This document shows, piece by piece, positions 51,101-61,922 of a stretch of DNA of 64,000 nucleotides. Source of the stretch: Saccoglossus kowalevskii. Its lineage: Eukaryota; Hemichordata; Enteropneusta; Harrimaniidae. The stretch spans positions 711,861 through 775,860 of the forward strand of contig NW_003140815.1 in the NCBI RefSeq assembly GCF_000003605.2. Reading direction: 5' to 3'. Every line of letters begins with the position of its first letter. The first letter of the stretch is position 1. The notes under the pieces are model-generated. The model was not told where the DNA came from and ran no database searches. It saw only the letters and a program-made list of their open reading frames with translations. The translations under genes were made by a program, and so were the position numbers.

Positions 51101-54100
51101 AATGTGACAAGATGATACCAGTTCAGGAACTAGTGGTTAATTTGTGTAAATTTGAAATATATTTTATCAGCACACACGTACACGTACACGTACACGTACA
51201 CGTACACGTACACGTACACGTACACATACACATACACGTAAGCTATGATGGTACAGTTGGGTTTACCTGTTCACTTGGTCCTTTCTTTTCTGCTAGCTGA
51301 TACATAACGGCGAAGGCTATAGGCATCATCATGGCGGCACTAGCAGTGTTCACTATCCACATTGATAAGAAGGCTGTCACGGCCATGAAACCAAGTATTA
51401 ACCTGAGGTACAATAAAAGTAACGGATTTACGAGATTGTACTTTTTTTTAAGTTTTCCAAATCACGGCGACCAAATGCATGTAAGATATATTGACTGATA
51501 TGTTGCCAACAAAATTCGATTATTATTCTAATCGATATATGGATTAACGAAATCCAAATTCACCAAAACACCAATATTTTATAATACAATAGGAAAACTG
51601 CACTGTTACTCATTATGTATGTGCACACTATTTACTATGTTTTATATTTTTATCCAGCCACTGAAATCATAGATCCTCATCAGTTTCGTAATAGATTTGA
51701 TTTCACAGATTAGTTCTTTGCACGAAAGTATCTTTCATTATTTTTCATTTGCATATTTTATTGTATCCCCTTTATTGGGGATATGTTATTATATGTTATA
51801 ATAAATATTATTATCAAAATTTGAATCAAGGAATATTCCATACCACTATTTGAATTAATTAATTATAAATCCAAAACATTACAGCTTAGCAACATTTTAC
51901 ATACGTTGCTATGAATGGTAATTCATACTGTTGTGTTCATTATAATACAGAAACGAAATCCTACCATCGAGGCTTGGATCCAATCAAATTCAAGGTAGCC
52001 AAGGCTATCCGTTGATGTAAATTCCATTTTTCTACTGCAGCAGCTTCCATCAATGCACCCAGTATCATCATACAAGTATCAGTGGTATATAACATGCACA
52101 CGTCTCTTGATCGCATTATGCCGAAATAGGGGAATAATACAAGAGGCAACAACGAGGTCACCGGTAAAGGAACGGCTTCGGTCATCCAGAATACTGCCAT
52201 TAGTAGCAATACGTAACCACAGTAAGACTCCTGTAAGCATATCACACGTCACAGTTAGGCAAAAATGGAAAAATGTATGGTAGACATTTAGAAATATTCT
52301 GAACAGTTTTAATTAAGAGGATATATATCAGGACTTTACAAGAGCATCATGATACAGTACAGCGTGTGTAAAGCCCTAATGATCTGACAAGCCTTTAAAG
52401 CGGGGGAGTTGTCACCTGCGCATGCGTTGGATGGCCATAGCGTGTCATTGTTTACAAACAAGCGTCTACCCATGAGCCTTTTCGTTTTTAGCATGTGTTG
52501 CTATCGTCGCTTGGAACTCAATTCCCGCGCGTGCGCAGGTGACGACCCTCCCGCTTTAAGTGTTTGATGTTGACTGAGTTTGACATTCTAATAAATAAGC
52601 ATATACATGGTGTGTACCTCGAGTGAATCCGTAACCAAATGCGGCATTCGCATAATCGAGAATAATCGATATTACATTATAAAATTTACATATTTACATA
52701 TCCTATAGCACATCCTTTAACCTTTTGCGTGTTCTGAGTTTTATCAATGTAAACATATAGAGAATAAATTTAAAATCATTTCGTTGCCATGGAAACATTT
52801 AACCAAGCAGTAGAAGGCACGACGAATAGTGGCCACCAAATATGAACCACGAATACTAGTATTCGATATTAAGTATCACGTGGCACACTTTACTCATCGT
52901 TTTTATGTTCACATCGTATAAATACGCACATTGAAACTCAGGGTAGATTTTTGCAACACATATTCTCTGAAGGAAAATATCATCCTGAAAATCTAACTCA
53001 CAAACGAAGAATTTTACATTTTCTACTATCTTGCCACCCAAACTTTCTGTTGAAGAAAACCATAAATATCTGTGAAAGACGCTGACCTTATAACAAATAT
53101 GGGTTTGACCAATAGAAATTTTGGAAAGCAAGATGGTGAAAACATATTTACCCTGTTACTCATTTTTGAGCTGGATTTTGGAAACTAATGGTTATATATG
53201 CCAAAGGAGAGAAAGAAGCCTGTTAACATATTCACTAATAAGGCCCACAACACTGAATTGGGTAAGCACGGGTCTGGATGAAGTGGTGTTTATTATGCCC
53301 GCGATGATACACGACGGGTTGTGTGTTTATCTATAGGCATATTGTTAGAAAAGGTCAAAATATTTTGTTATCAGATATGAAGATAAAATAGGATGTTGAA
53401 TATTTATCATGTGACGTTGGCCGCGTATTGAATCGTGAACCCAGTTAATCGTCATACGGTAAATAACGGGCCATTATTACCGTTTGAGTTTTGGTGGTTG
53501 TTGTTGTTTGCATTAGACTGTCATATTCAAAACGTAGTATACAATCTCACTGTGTTGTTTAAAATAGGGCATGTTTTAGATCTCAAATGGGCCTGACTAT
53601 ATCATGCACGAACAGCATTGTTATTTTTATGTTATTTAATTTAATTGACGTATATGTTAGTGATAGTTTATACTATGTATATGTTAAAATAACGTTGAAA
53701 TACACGTGCAATTTAATAATTTCAAGTTTGTTCTGACATATTCTCTGTAAATATCATCATAATATTTGCCAATACAGAGATTCTCAATACATCTGGATAA
53801 TAATGACGTTATTTTGGTTCAGTGACGTAATAACCTACATTGATTTACATATGACGGTTTATACTATTAATAAATATATGTGTGTACAATATTTGCATTG
53901 AACCATTTATTTCGGATCACAAACTAAGTCACCCATTCTATAAACGTAACTAACATTTGTATGCGAGCTCATTTATTCAGATTATTATGTCCCTTATTGT
54001 TTTACTCGACAAATATTCGTTTCTCGTTTCTAATTTACCCATATACCCCCATAGAAATAATGGTATATCCTTTGAGTTTGTAAATGATTAAAGTTATGGA

Positions 54101-54417
54101 TGCATATAGTAAGGTCATGAACCTTTTTATACAAAGAAAAAATCCATATATATTATTTATGCATATTAAATATATAAATATATATTGCTATAATCTACAC
54201 GAATACAAATGAATACAACAAGTTAGAAAATTAATCTGGATGGCATTATCATTAACGACTATAGTCGAGAGATGAAACAGTGACACAAATAAGAGGTACG
54301 CACCTTGTTCGGGACAATAATAAGCATGGGCAATAATATCAACGGAGTCCATATTATTATTAATGTACGAGTAAATGACGCAATCTCAATAGCGAAAGTT
54401 TTACACGAGTATCCCAT
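45018..54417 (-). CDS. SLC13: SLC13-family Na+/di-tricarboxylate cotransporter-like, copy B (13 exons, complete, divergent motifs)
   Basis: Tandem paralogue of copy A with the same 13-exon layout and the same phases (1,899 nt with stop, 632 aa): 54417..54304, 52230..51965, 51402..51267, 51056..50866, 50207..49998, 49796..49677, 49123..49019, 48892..48800, 48327..48230, 47922..47804, 46928..46767, 45546..45409, 45164..45018. An in-frame ATG exists 11 codons upstream (54,450). I prefer the ATG at 54,417 because it gives a 38-codon exon 1 beginning MG-x-x-C-K, the same length and pattern as copies A and C. The fold signature is kept (AFMLPAATPPNAVAF; YPDWADD near the end). The hairpin motifs differ from copy A: WIVNT (VNT at 144-146), GTSTN at 293-297 and TSNS (SNS at 523-525). 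The reading frame is open throughout with normal splice sites, so it looks like a working but functionally shifted transporter. A possible poly(A) signal (AATAAA on the minus strand) lies near 44,867..44,862. Confidence 0.93.
45409..45546 (-). CDS. SLC13: Copy B exon 12 (ATPPNA signature)
   Basis: It is 138 nt (46 codons), the same length as copy A. It encodes CINPLYLLIPATIVCSYAFM followed by LPAATPPNAVAFGCG, the most conserved SLC13 C-terminal block. Confidence 0.94.
45779..46197. repeat. 29-bp GC-rich minisatellite, about 14 units (intron 11 of SLC13 copy B)
   Basis: The unit is approximately GGGGTGAGGACGGGGATGTG followed by CGCGATAAC, much richer in G and C than its surroundings. Because 29 is not a multiple of three and the minus-strand unit has no stop in any frame, it creates long overlapping minus-strand ORFs of 142 and 156 codons, which are not genes. 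Confidence 0.95.
46767..46928 (-). CDS. SLC13: Copy B exon 11 (second hairpin, SNS)
   Basis: It is 162 nt (54 codons), the same length as copy A. It encodes ESGLSAWIANQLEVLGELPV and IFTEITSNSAVAAIFLPILA. The second SNT-type motif reads SNS; human NaCT reads SNV. Confidence 0.93.
46983..47274. mobile_element. TTAA-flanked MITE, subfamily 1, inverted (intron 10 of SLC13 copy B)
   Basis: It is 292 bp, TTAA at both ends, with termini AGGACGGTGGTCGCCGCGC and GCGCGACGACCACCGCCCT. Its interior matches the 19,439 copy in opposite orientation (shared ATTGATTTTCCCACAATCCA, with minor changes). Confidence 0.82.
47804..47922 (-). CDS. SLC13: Copy B exon 10
   Basis: It is 119 nt, the same length as copy A. 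It encodes LDWPTLHTKVQWGVVVLIGG then AYALAGGSE, the family LDWxxxxxxxPWGIVLLLGGGFALAxGSE block. The usual third glycine is Ala here. Confidence 0.92.
48230..48327 (-). CDS. SLC13: Copy B exon 9
   Basis: It is 98 nt, the same length as copy A. It encodes YVSDTTVVMLGIVVLFILPA, matching YVSDATVAIFVATLLFIVP of human NaCT. It ends in phase 1. Confidence 0.93.
48800..48892 (-). CDS. SLC13: Copy B exon 8
   Basis: It is 93 nt and encodes SWAEITIAFHFTMICILWLT then RDALWGQLFPDE. It corresponds to the FAEIxVLxxFxxxxxLWxxRDP helix of the family. Confidence 0.9.
49019..49123 (-). CDS. SLC13: Copy B exon 7
   Basis: It is 105 nt and encodes a cytosolic loop PKNWKSLSCKC..., then EYAKLGPW, which matches the conserved EEYxKLGP element of SLC13 proteins. 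It is 24 nt shorter than copy A exon 7 because it lacks part of the cysteine cluster. Confidence 0.9.
49677..49796 (-). CDS. SLC13: Copy B exon 6
   Basis: It is 120 nt, with acceptor TCACAG and donor GTAAGT. It encodes a transmembrane segment (MLFVLPSAMIFLAIMWIWFL) aligned with the NaCT helix after the GTGPN loop. Confidence 0.9.
49998..50207 (-). CDS. SLC13: Copy B exon 5 (GTSTN motif)
   Basis: It is 210 nt. The loop tail is followed by a helix and [18 protein letters not shown]. The human NaCT equivalent reads GTGPN and copy A reads GTTPN; here Pro is replaced by Thr. Confidence 0.92.
50866..51056 (-). CDS. SLC13: Copy B exon 4 (acidic cytosolic loop)
   Basis: It is 191 nt, ending in phase 2 at donor GTAAGT. 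It encodes a hydrophilic, Asp/Glu/Thr-rich loop (PEPEDDTHTTTS, later TTTDNDEWTCKDDD). It is poorly conserved in sequence with copy A exon 4 but has the same position and phase. Confidence 0.87.
51171..51240. repeat. (TACACG)n hexanucleotide repeat in intron 3 of SLC13 copy B
   Basis: It has about 11 copies, some TACACA. The host intron (51,057-51,266) is 210 bp, so the array fills a third of it. The array lies between the acceptor of exon 4 and the donor of exon 3. Confidence 0.96.
51267..51402 (-). CDS. SLC13: Copy B exon 3 (first hairpin, VNT instead of SNT)
   Basis: It is 136 nt, with acceptor CCTCAG and donor GTAAAC. It encodes [20 protein letters not shown]. The codon GTG gives Val144 where copy A and family members have Ser of the SNT motif. 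Confidence 0.92.
51965..52230 (-). CDS. SLC13: Copy B exon 2
   Basis: It is 266 nt, identical in length to copy A exon 2, with acceptor CTTACAG and donor GTAGGA. It encodes ESYCGYVLLLMAVFWMTEAV and runs to WNLHQRIAL...GSKPRW, the conserved SLC13 helices 2-3 with the WNLHxRIAL stretch. Confidence 0.93.
52395..52559. mobile_element. TTAA-flanked MITE, subfamily 2 (5' of exon 2, intron 1 of SLC13 copy B)
   Basis: It is 165 bp, TTAA at both ends, with termini AGCGGGGGAGTTGTCACCTG and CAGGTGACGACCCTCCCGCT. The interior shares CCATAGCGTGTCATTGTTTA with the 62,339 copy. Confidence 0.82.
54304..54417 (-). CDS. SLC13: Copy B exon 1 (N-terminus, TM1)
   Basis: It has 38 codons in phase 0 and ends ...IIVPNK before the donor GTGCGT. 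It encodes a short cytosolic start (MGYSCK) and a hydrophobic segment matching the SLC13 first helix (TPLILLPMLIIVP). Confidence 0.88.
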
Positions 54418-56032
54418 CGTCTTGCGTTGAGTTGTGTTTAGCTTGATCAATGTTACATGGCGGATTGCTCGCTTTGCAGTGAGATCTTTCGTAGCTATCT
54501 ACAATCGTATCTTAGTTACACTGTCTTGTTATACTTGACCGTGAGGGTCAATTGAAGGGCATATATTTATGGGATAGAGTTGCCATGCTGGGACGAATTG
54601 CGCGTATTTATATGTGATAACTGGACAATGTCTCGTGATTTGAACCCCAATGTCTATTTAACGTACTCTATGTATCAAATAAAGAGAATTGATAAGGATT
54701 AGACCAATTTAGAAAATGAACATGTCACTATCAATGACATAGTTCTCGTTTGTAATATATAACCTGATGTATGATTTATGAGTGATGTCTTCATTTGTTT
54801 AACAATATGACAGTTTGTCGGCCATTTTGAATTTGATGGTGACAAAAATGCACGTGTGTTTGTCCAATATGGTGTCTGACTGCAATAGCTGTCAGTCAGG
54901 AGGATCAAGTTATGGGGAAACATTTCTTGTTTTTACTTATCCTTCAGCGAAGTGTGTATGGGATTTGTTATTGCTTAACTATTATACTAATAATAAAGCA
55001 AGGCATATGTTTCATAACGCCCCTTCTTGCAAATAATGAATAGAGAATGACACAGCACTCCAGTTCCTTGGAACTGTACACATTAATAATAAATATTTTA
55101 ATTCCAACTAATTATTGAATGTATTTCCTATAGCCACTACTTTAAACATAATCTGGTAAATTATTGTTTTATTCGGCCTTTATTTCAATTACAGGCAATA
55201 TAATTCAACATGTACACTCTGATATCACGATGATGTATACCTGCATTTAACTTGACGCTCGCACTGTAAATATCAAAACTGTGCACGATAGTTCCGATAT
55301 GTGTTAGGATTTTATGACTGTTCATTGGGAAATCTCCGGTATCACTCGACACGACAATCTTCTGAATTCGGCATTCATGTCTTCCAACAAGATATCAGTG
55401 ACATGCTGAATAAACTTGACAAACTTGAAGTTTCTGCTTTTACATCTTCGATTAGAAAGTCGCTAACGAATTTTTAATTACTGCAATTGCAAGTAACCAA
55501 CTATCCCACGACGGTCAAAACCCAACTCACATTCTATGTGTTTGCCTCATTTGAAAAATAAAACGCAAAACAAAACAATAATATCCTTCTAGATATTGAG
55601 AAGAAGAAAAAACAATGAATTCCGAAATACACATGCGATGTATACACTTAATTTCCAGTGTCCGGTCGCCCCTGGGCGCATTCATACAGCGCCACCAACT
55701 GTCAGATGAAGCAATACCAATAACAGAAAGAAAGATGCAGAACTATTTTCACCTTATGTATATGGTCATGCAAATCTTTTCATGTGTCATAAAATTATTA
55801 TACATCAAATAAATGACCGAACTCACATACGTATATTCAATATACGCACCACAATATTGAATGCATGGTTGAAATGTATATGGCGTCATATTGTCTATAT
55901 AGAAATATATGAAATAGGATAAGTCAATTTATTTATTACAAACATAATCCAATTATCTTATGGAAGCAGTGTTCATTGTATGTATTATCTGAGGATATAA
56001 TGCGGTCATAAAACAGCATTTGCTTTTCAGAA
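54418..56032. other. Intergenic, upstream of SLC13 copy B
   Basis: The promoter of copy B is expected here. I see no gene on either strand. Confidence 0.5.
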
Positions 56033-56650
56033 TTGGCCACATTTGGTATTTAGAATGACCACATCCAGTGCAAGATTGGCCACACACATTATTTAGGCCA
56101 CACGTGTTTATGATTGACCACACATGTTTAGGATTGGCCACACACATTACTTAGGATTGGCCACACACATTATTTAGGATTGGCCACAATAGGTGCAAGA
56201 TTGGCCACACACATTATTTAGGATTGGCCACAATAGGTGCAAGATTGGCCACACACATTATTTAGGATTGGCCACAATAGGTGCAAGATTGGCCACACAT
56301 GTTTAGGATTGGCCACAATAGGTGCAATATTGGCAACACATGTTTAGGATTGGCCAAATTAGGTGCAAGATTGGCCACACACATTATTTAGGATTAGGCA
56401 CATTAGGTGCACGATTGACCACACACATTATTTAGGATTGGCCAAAATAGGTGCAAGATTGGCCATACACATTATTTAGGATTGGCCACAATAGGTGCAA
56501 GATTGGCCACACACATTTAGGATTGGCCAAATTAGGTGCAAGATTGGCCACACACATTATTTAGGATTAGGCACATTAGGTGCACGATTGGCCACACACA
56601 TTTAAAGTTGGCCATATTAGGTGCACGATTGGCCACACACATTTAGTATT
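56033..56650. repeat. 44-bp tandem repeat made of 22-bp half units
   Basis: The full unit is GATTGGCCACACACATTATT TAG joined to GATTGGCCACAATAGGTGCA A, with several half-length deletions. Every half unit carries ATTGGCCA, an inverted CCAAT core next to a GGCC palindrome. Confidence 0.95.
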
Positions 56651-59600
56651 TGTCATTAATCACATTTCATGGCTGTGCTGTCACACTTAACATCTTGTAA
56701 ATGATGACCAATGTCAGTGTTGCACTTCAAACAGCAAAGATAGGATGTGTGATTAATACTTCAACCACAGCTACAAGGACACTAATGGTAATTAATCTGT
56801 TTGGGGGGGGGGGCAAGGTTCTGGTATTTGCTGAACAATATTCAGTGAAACAAAATTGATACCAGTCGGGGATTTTGAATCCAAACTGGAAGAAAAATTG
56901 TGGGCAACAAGAAATATTTTGTGTAATGGACACGACAAGCTTGATTTAAACAAGTCTATGCACAACCAAGATGCAGTTACAAATTGAGAGTCTATTTTGA
57001 TAAACATTTAGCATTAAATGGCTGCTATTTGGCCATTTTGAATTGGATCATGAAACAAAACTAATGTGCAAGCATAATCTGACAACAAGCATAACCAAGA
57101 TACAGGAGTAGACGCAGAGGTGAAAACAAGCCAGTTTCTTGAGCATGTCCAAACAGTGCTAATTATACACATTGACACACCAGCAATGAGATCATGACTA
57201 AAGTATTTATTCTCACATAAATCAAAACATTATAGGGCTTTGTTAAAACATTTACAATAAAAAATACACGTGAAATAGAAAAATAGATCAACTTTTGTGA
57301 TGGGTAAACGAAAGGAGACATTAACAAGTTTTTTTTCACATTTCAGACCTCTTGAAGATCATAACAAATTTTTATAACATTCAATACAAAACACATTAAA
57401 CATGCAGGTTGACCTCTATGGCCAAAAGAAATTGAACAGAACACAAAATATAGAAAGTCTAAATCTTCATAATAATAAACTGTCAAAACTGGTTTCGAAT
57501 TATCAATTGTGAGGACATTGTCAAAAAAAAAAAACAGATTTTACACTGGCTGGTGGACCATTAGAAACTAACGGGATGGGAGGAAAATTATGTTCCAATT
57601 TTTTGTTTTTTTTTCTGTTAAAGAACCTGCAAGATCATTTTCCCCATCAATTTTTTTCATGTGCAAATTTGTTTTCAATTCTGCAACCACCTGGAGTTTC
57701 TAATGGTCAACCACTTAAGACCTTTTACAGTGAGCGCACGATATTTACACACCTAACTTTAGCACCGGTAGGCAGTTACCAAGGCAACATCCCCAGAGAC
57801 TCGATACGTTATATGCCCGCTAACATGACAGTTAATCAAAATAACGGCCTTGTCATATGGGTTCAACTATTACAACTTATAAGGATTCAAAAAATATCAA
57901 TGTTTTATTCATTGTTTTTGTTGGAAATTTCTTTTCATGATTGCTTGTTCATTTAATAAATTCTATTTTGAACATTCCACGAAATAAACCTTGTTGATAC
58001 AATTATTTAACAAAAACCCACTAAAGTTGAATTAAGTTTCAGATTTGAATGCATCATTTACCGGTACTATGAAAATTATTGCTATTATGAAAAATTGTAT
58101 AAATTACAGATTATTTGCCTCTTATTAGGTTGAAATTGTTTATAAAGGAATTTGAAAATGAAATCATTGATTTTATCGAATTTAGTCTCACAAAACCCCA
58201 CTCTAACAGCAAAGGAAATATGCTTGTCACAATTGATGGGAAATGTTTGTGCACAGGAATCTTCACTTTGGTGTGTATGGTACATCATATTCTTAATATC
58301 ATTGCAAAACACAAGATCTGAAGGATATTTGAAACTGGTATAAGGTGACAGTATGGAGGTGAAACTAGAAGGAAACGGGCAATGGGACATGCCATTACAA
58401 GAGAAATGTAGAATGGGACAATGTTAATATTATTTATATATGCTCAATGACAACATCAAATATCAACAAACTACCAATCAACGGGATTTACATTTATCAT
58501 TTCTTGTTAATATTCATTCCCAGTTTTATATTTCTTTCACATGATAAACAGCAATGATTATTGTACCTACAAAGTAATGGAATAGTTCAACTATGCCGTG
58601 CCACATGCCCACACATCAAATACAGTGTCCGGTGTGTTACCAGTTAATCAAGTGCTCAGAAAAGTAGTCTACCAGGTGCAGGAGTTAAGTGAATGTAAAT
58701 ATCTTGCGCCCACTGTAGGACATCCATTATTACATGTCCCTTGGTTAGCAAAACTTCTAAATTTAACGATAAACAAGCTTACAAGTATATAGATAATAGT
58801 TTTGTCTATACCCACCCTCCCCCCTTTGTTTTATAATGTGGGTATGAATGAACATGTTTTGGGTACTTAAACAACTTGCAACTGGAATACAAAGTTAGTT
58901 TGGTAAGAAGATACAGTGTAACAACCACAGCTTCAGGACTGCAACAGAAATAATTCTTTCATTACATTCCGTCATTAATGCTGATACTGACATGAAACTT
59001 CTTACCAGACTGTTGTATCTGTAGGTGTAAAAAAAAAAAAAATATGTTAAGAATGAATTTTTGTTATACAACAGTTTTCTATACAATATTCAGTAGGGGC
59101 TCAACTGCCAAGTATGCAGTAAAAGTGTACTGTTTAAGGCAGTTTCAGTGGAATTAAAATTTTGTACTACTGAACATGTCAATACGCATACAAGCAATGC
59201 ATTATGGGAGAAAACTTCCCACAGTCAATATTGGGAAAACTATTAAGCTGGAAACTCGCTAAATTAAGAGTTTAAAAATATAATTTTTCCACCAAAATCA
59301 GTTTGTACTGCAACATTCTGATTGGTTAATACATTTGCCTGATAACGCTATTTTTATTCCCATTCACTTCAGGTACTGCATCAAGTAGGCTTTAATCAGA
59401 TGGATTAATATTTGGCTTAATCCATCATGTGAATAGACTTGGGTCAAATATCAATTGAATCTGCATTCTCAACATGACAAGTGGGTTGCGATGGTAAAAT
59501 GAAATAATTGAAAAACAAGTACTGTAGACATAATTATTTAGTTTTTAATTGCTATTTTCACAGACAATTAAAGGGCGGGGTCGTTGCGCTGCACATGTGC

Positions 59601-60319
59601 GACATTTGTGCTGATAAACATTGATTTTCCCCACAATCAAATGCGCTCTTCTAATTGGAATCACAAGTATGAGGTTTGACTAGGCACGACTTGCACTGAA
59701 TACCGCCTGTGGTTCCTTCGATACCTTCCAATCACCTGAAAATTCCTAATTAAAGTTTTGTAACGTGTCAGTACTCGTTCATCTGCACAACAGACAAAGT
59801 CACCATCTTTGTTTATACAAGACCCATACATCGTGGCGCGACGACTACCGCCCTTTAAATAACATTAGATACATGTGAATATGTAAAGTAACAATGGAAC
59901 CTACTGTCTGTCAAATGTGTGAACTTAAAACCCAGTGAAAAGCTCAAACATCAAAATAGTGAAATTAAAAGCCAGTGAAAAAAAAAATGATTTAAACTAC
60001 AATGAAACTTGTCCAAATTTATCCCTGGATAAACTGATCTGTCAGAAAAGACCGATTTATGTAGCCCCAAAATTTCTTGTTAAAACAACCTGTGAAAATC
60101 TACCACCGTCTACTCCAAACCCTGCATCGGCTTTGAGTCCAATATTCACCCTGAATATATCAACCAGCCGCATCACATACGCCGTCTAGTAATCAGGTCT
60201 GCCTGACCTAAAAAGTATGCATTGTGTTCAATTTACCGTGAACGTCACAGAACCAATACCAAATTTCAAACTACAAGTAATGAATAGCTTTTGGTGCAGT
60301 AAAACAATGGTAATGTGTG
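56651..60319. other. Intergenic, between the 44-bp repeat and the pogo relic
   Basis: It holds one MITE (59,568-59,858) and a run of ten G at about 56,805. ORFs at 57,576-57,956, 58,085-58,390 and 58,598-58,792 have no recognisable family or splice context. Confidence 0.5.
59568..59858. mobile_element. TTAA-flanked MITE, subfamily 1 (intergenic)
   Basis: It is 291 bp, TTAA at both ends. The left end AGGGCGGGGTCGTTGCGCTG has a small deletion; the right end is GCGCGACGACTACCGCCCT. Its interior closely follows the 19,439 copy. Confidence 0.83.
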
Positions 60320-61114
60320 CATTCAAAACTTTGAATGGATAGCTTGAAAGTTGGAGGGGCGCTACTCGATAAAATCGTTCAAAGTCAACAGAGAAAGTAC
60401 TAATGTAGACATCGTTAACACTGACGAGATGATCGACTTGAGTTTATTTTAGAGCATTACCCCAAAAAACACTGGCAGAAAAAGCTGATAATTGCAAGGG
60501 CGGCAATGTTTCAAAGGACAGACTGACAGTATTGTTTTACGTGCAGCATGACGAGTGAAAAAATCGCTTGTGATCAAAAAAACCTAGGTGCTTCAAAAAT
60601 ATCGACCAAACGACTCTGCCAGTGTATTGGAATTCAAACAAGAAAGCCTGGATGACAAGTGTTTTATTTGAGAAGTATTTTCGTGATCTGAATAGCCTGA
60701 TGCATCGTAGATACCGTAAAACCTTGCTTTTTCTCGACAATGCCACCTCACACTGCCCAAACATTGGGCTGTCTAACATCACGCTGAAGTTCTTCCCTGC
60801 CAATACAACATATGTGCTACAACCGCTTGACCAGGAAATTATTCATGCATTTAAAGCTTGCTACAGAAAAAGATCTTTTACGCTCAGTTATTGCAATGAT
60901 CGACACCCCACCATGTGCCAGCGAAGTAGCCAAGTCAGTCAACGTACTTGATGCGATATAATGGATCAACAGTGCATGGACCAACACTAAATCAGGAACA
61001 ATCACAAAATGTTTCTGTAAAGAGGGCTTCAATATTGAAACTGAAATTGACGATGGACTGCAGACGACAAATAAGAAATCAGAAACCTCATTCAGCAAGT
61101 TGATGAACATATGA
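60320..61114 (+). mobile_element. Frameshifted pogo/Tigger (CENP-B-like) DDE transposase relic
   Basis: It starts near 60,335 with LNGWLESWRGATR. Next come TDE (about 60,420), LPQKTLAEKADNCKGGN and SKDRLTVLFYVQHD in other frames. The longest open piece (60,622-60,951) reads NSNKKAWMTS, LLFLDNATSHCPN (second catalytic Asp) and NTTYVLQPLDQEIIHAFKAC. After another frame change come WINSAWTNTKSGTI and KCFCKEGF to about 61,114. At least three frameshifts and stops mean it cannot encode an active enzyme. The DNA-binding N-terminus and terminal inverted repeats were not seen. Confidence 0.88.
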
Positions 61115-61830
61115 ACGCCTTCAGATACAATATGCAGTACTTACCCTTGTCTGAACAGTTATTTTAATGTTTATTGATTGATTTCATGTACATACCTTAA
61201 GATTTATGTCTTGTTTGGTAAATTATTTTATTGAAACAATAAATGTAAATATAATCACGGAGGCAAACTCCACTGTCTATTATTTGTACATGTAACTGTT
61301 GCTACAATCAAAGCCATGCCCACCCTGAGTAAACAGACTCCCTCTAAAAAAAAAAAAACCATATATCCCAGTCCCAGTGATGAAAAACCAGCAATATGTC
61401 AAACAATAGTTCTGTCTAGATTAAGTTGAAATAAATTTGTAATTAAGAATTATTTATTATCACAGCTTTATCGATGTTGTCATTGTCGAATTATTTCGCA
61501 AATTTTCTCGGCTTTCCTCCATTTTTACCATGCCCGAATAATGGACTCACTAACTGCTTGGTAATTGACGGCCAGTAGGTGTTAAGTTGTCTCCTCCAGC
61601 CCTTTAACAGTCAATTAAATACACTGTGCACTGAAACATTAGTTCTTTTAATTCAAAACTGTCTGCAAAACATAATGGAATTTTCAAACTACCTGTGAAT
61701 TGGCCGAAAACCTAACTTACTGAGGCCCGACTTGGCGAGTGGTTACTGTACAATCAAAACATGAAGACGCTAGTTTCTATTAGTCAACCCCCAAATCTCA
61801 GATTTGTACTTACTTCAGTAATGCCTTTTG

Positions 61831-61922
61831 TTATACAGCTTCTTTGATCAAATCAATAACACTTGTTGGCTCAGGGAATTTCAACTTCCGGGGAAGATCA
61901 ATGCCACTCCATATTAGTACCT
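61831..61922 (-). CDS. SELENOH: Selenoprotein H terminal coding exon
   Basis: It encodes EVLIWSGIDLPRKLKFPEPT and SVIDLIKEAV, then TAA. The PRKLKFPEP stretch is the family's strongest C-terminal signature. Confidence 0.9.

Noticed and set aside
54450-54450. Upstream ATG as the start of SLC13 copy B
   Set aside because: In-frame but 11 codons longer than the common 38-codon exon 1 of copies A and C; the ATG at 54,417 fits better, though the upstream start cannot be excluded.
57576-57956. 126-codon plus-strand ORF
   Set aside because: Starts in poly-T derived Phe runs and shows no domain or homology I can recognise.
58598-58792. Cys-containing plus-strand segment (CPVCYQLIKC in one frame) as a zinc-binding gene relic
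   Set aside because: Similarity is limited to a few residues and the frames are interrupted; not enough to name.
61450-61500. Possible SECIS element (ATGAC...GATAA...GTGATAA on the minus strand)
   Set aside because: The distance between the ATGA and GA parts is about half of what a SECIS stem needs, and there is no proper helix.
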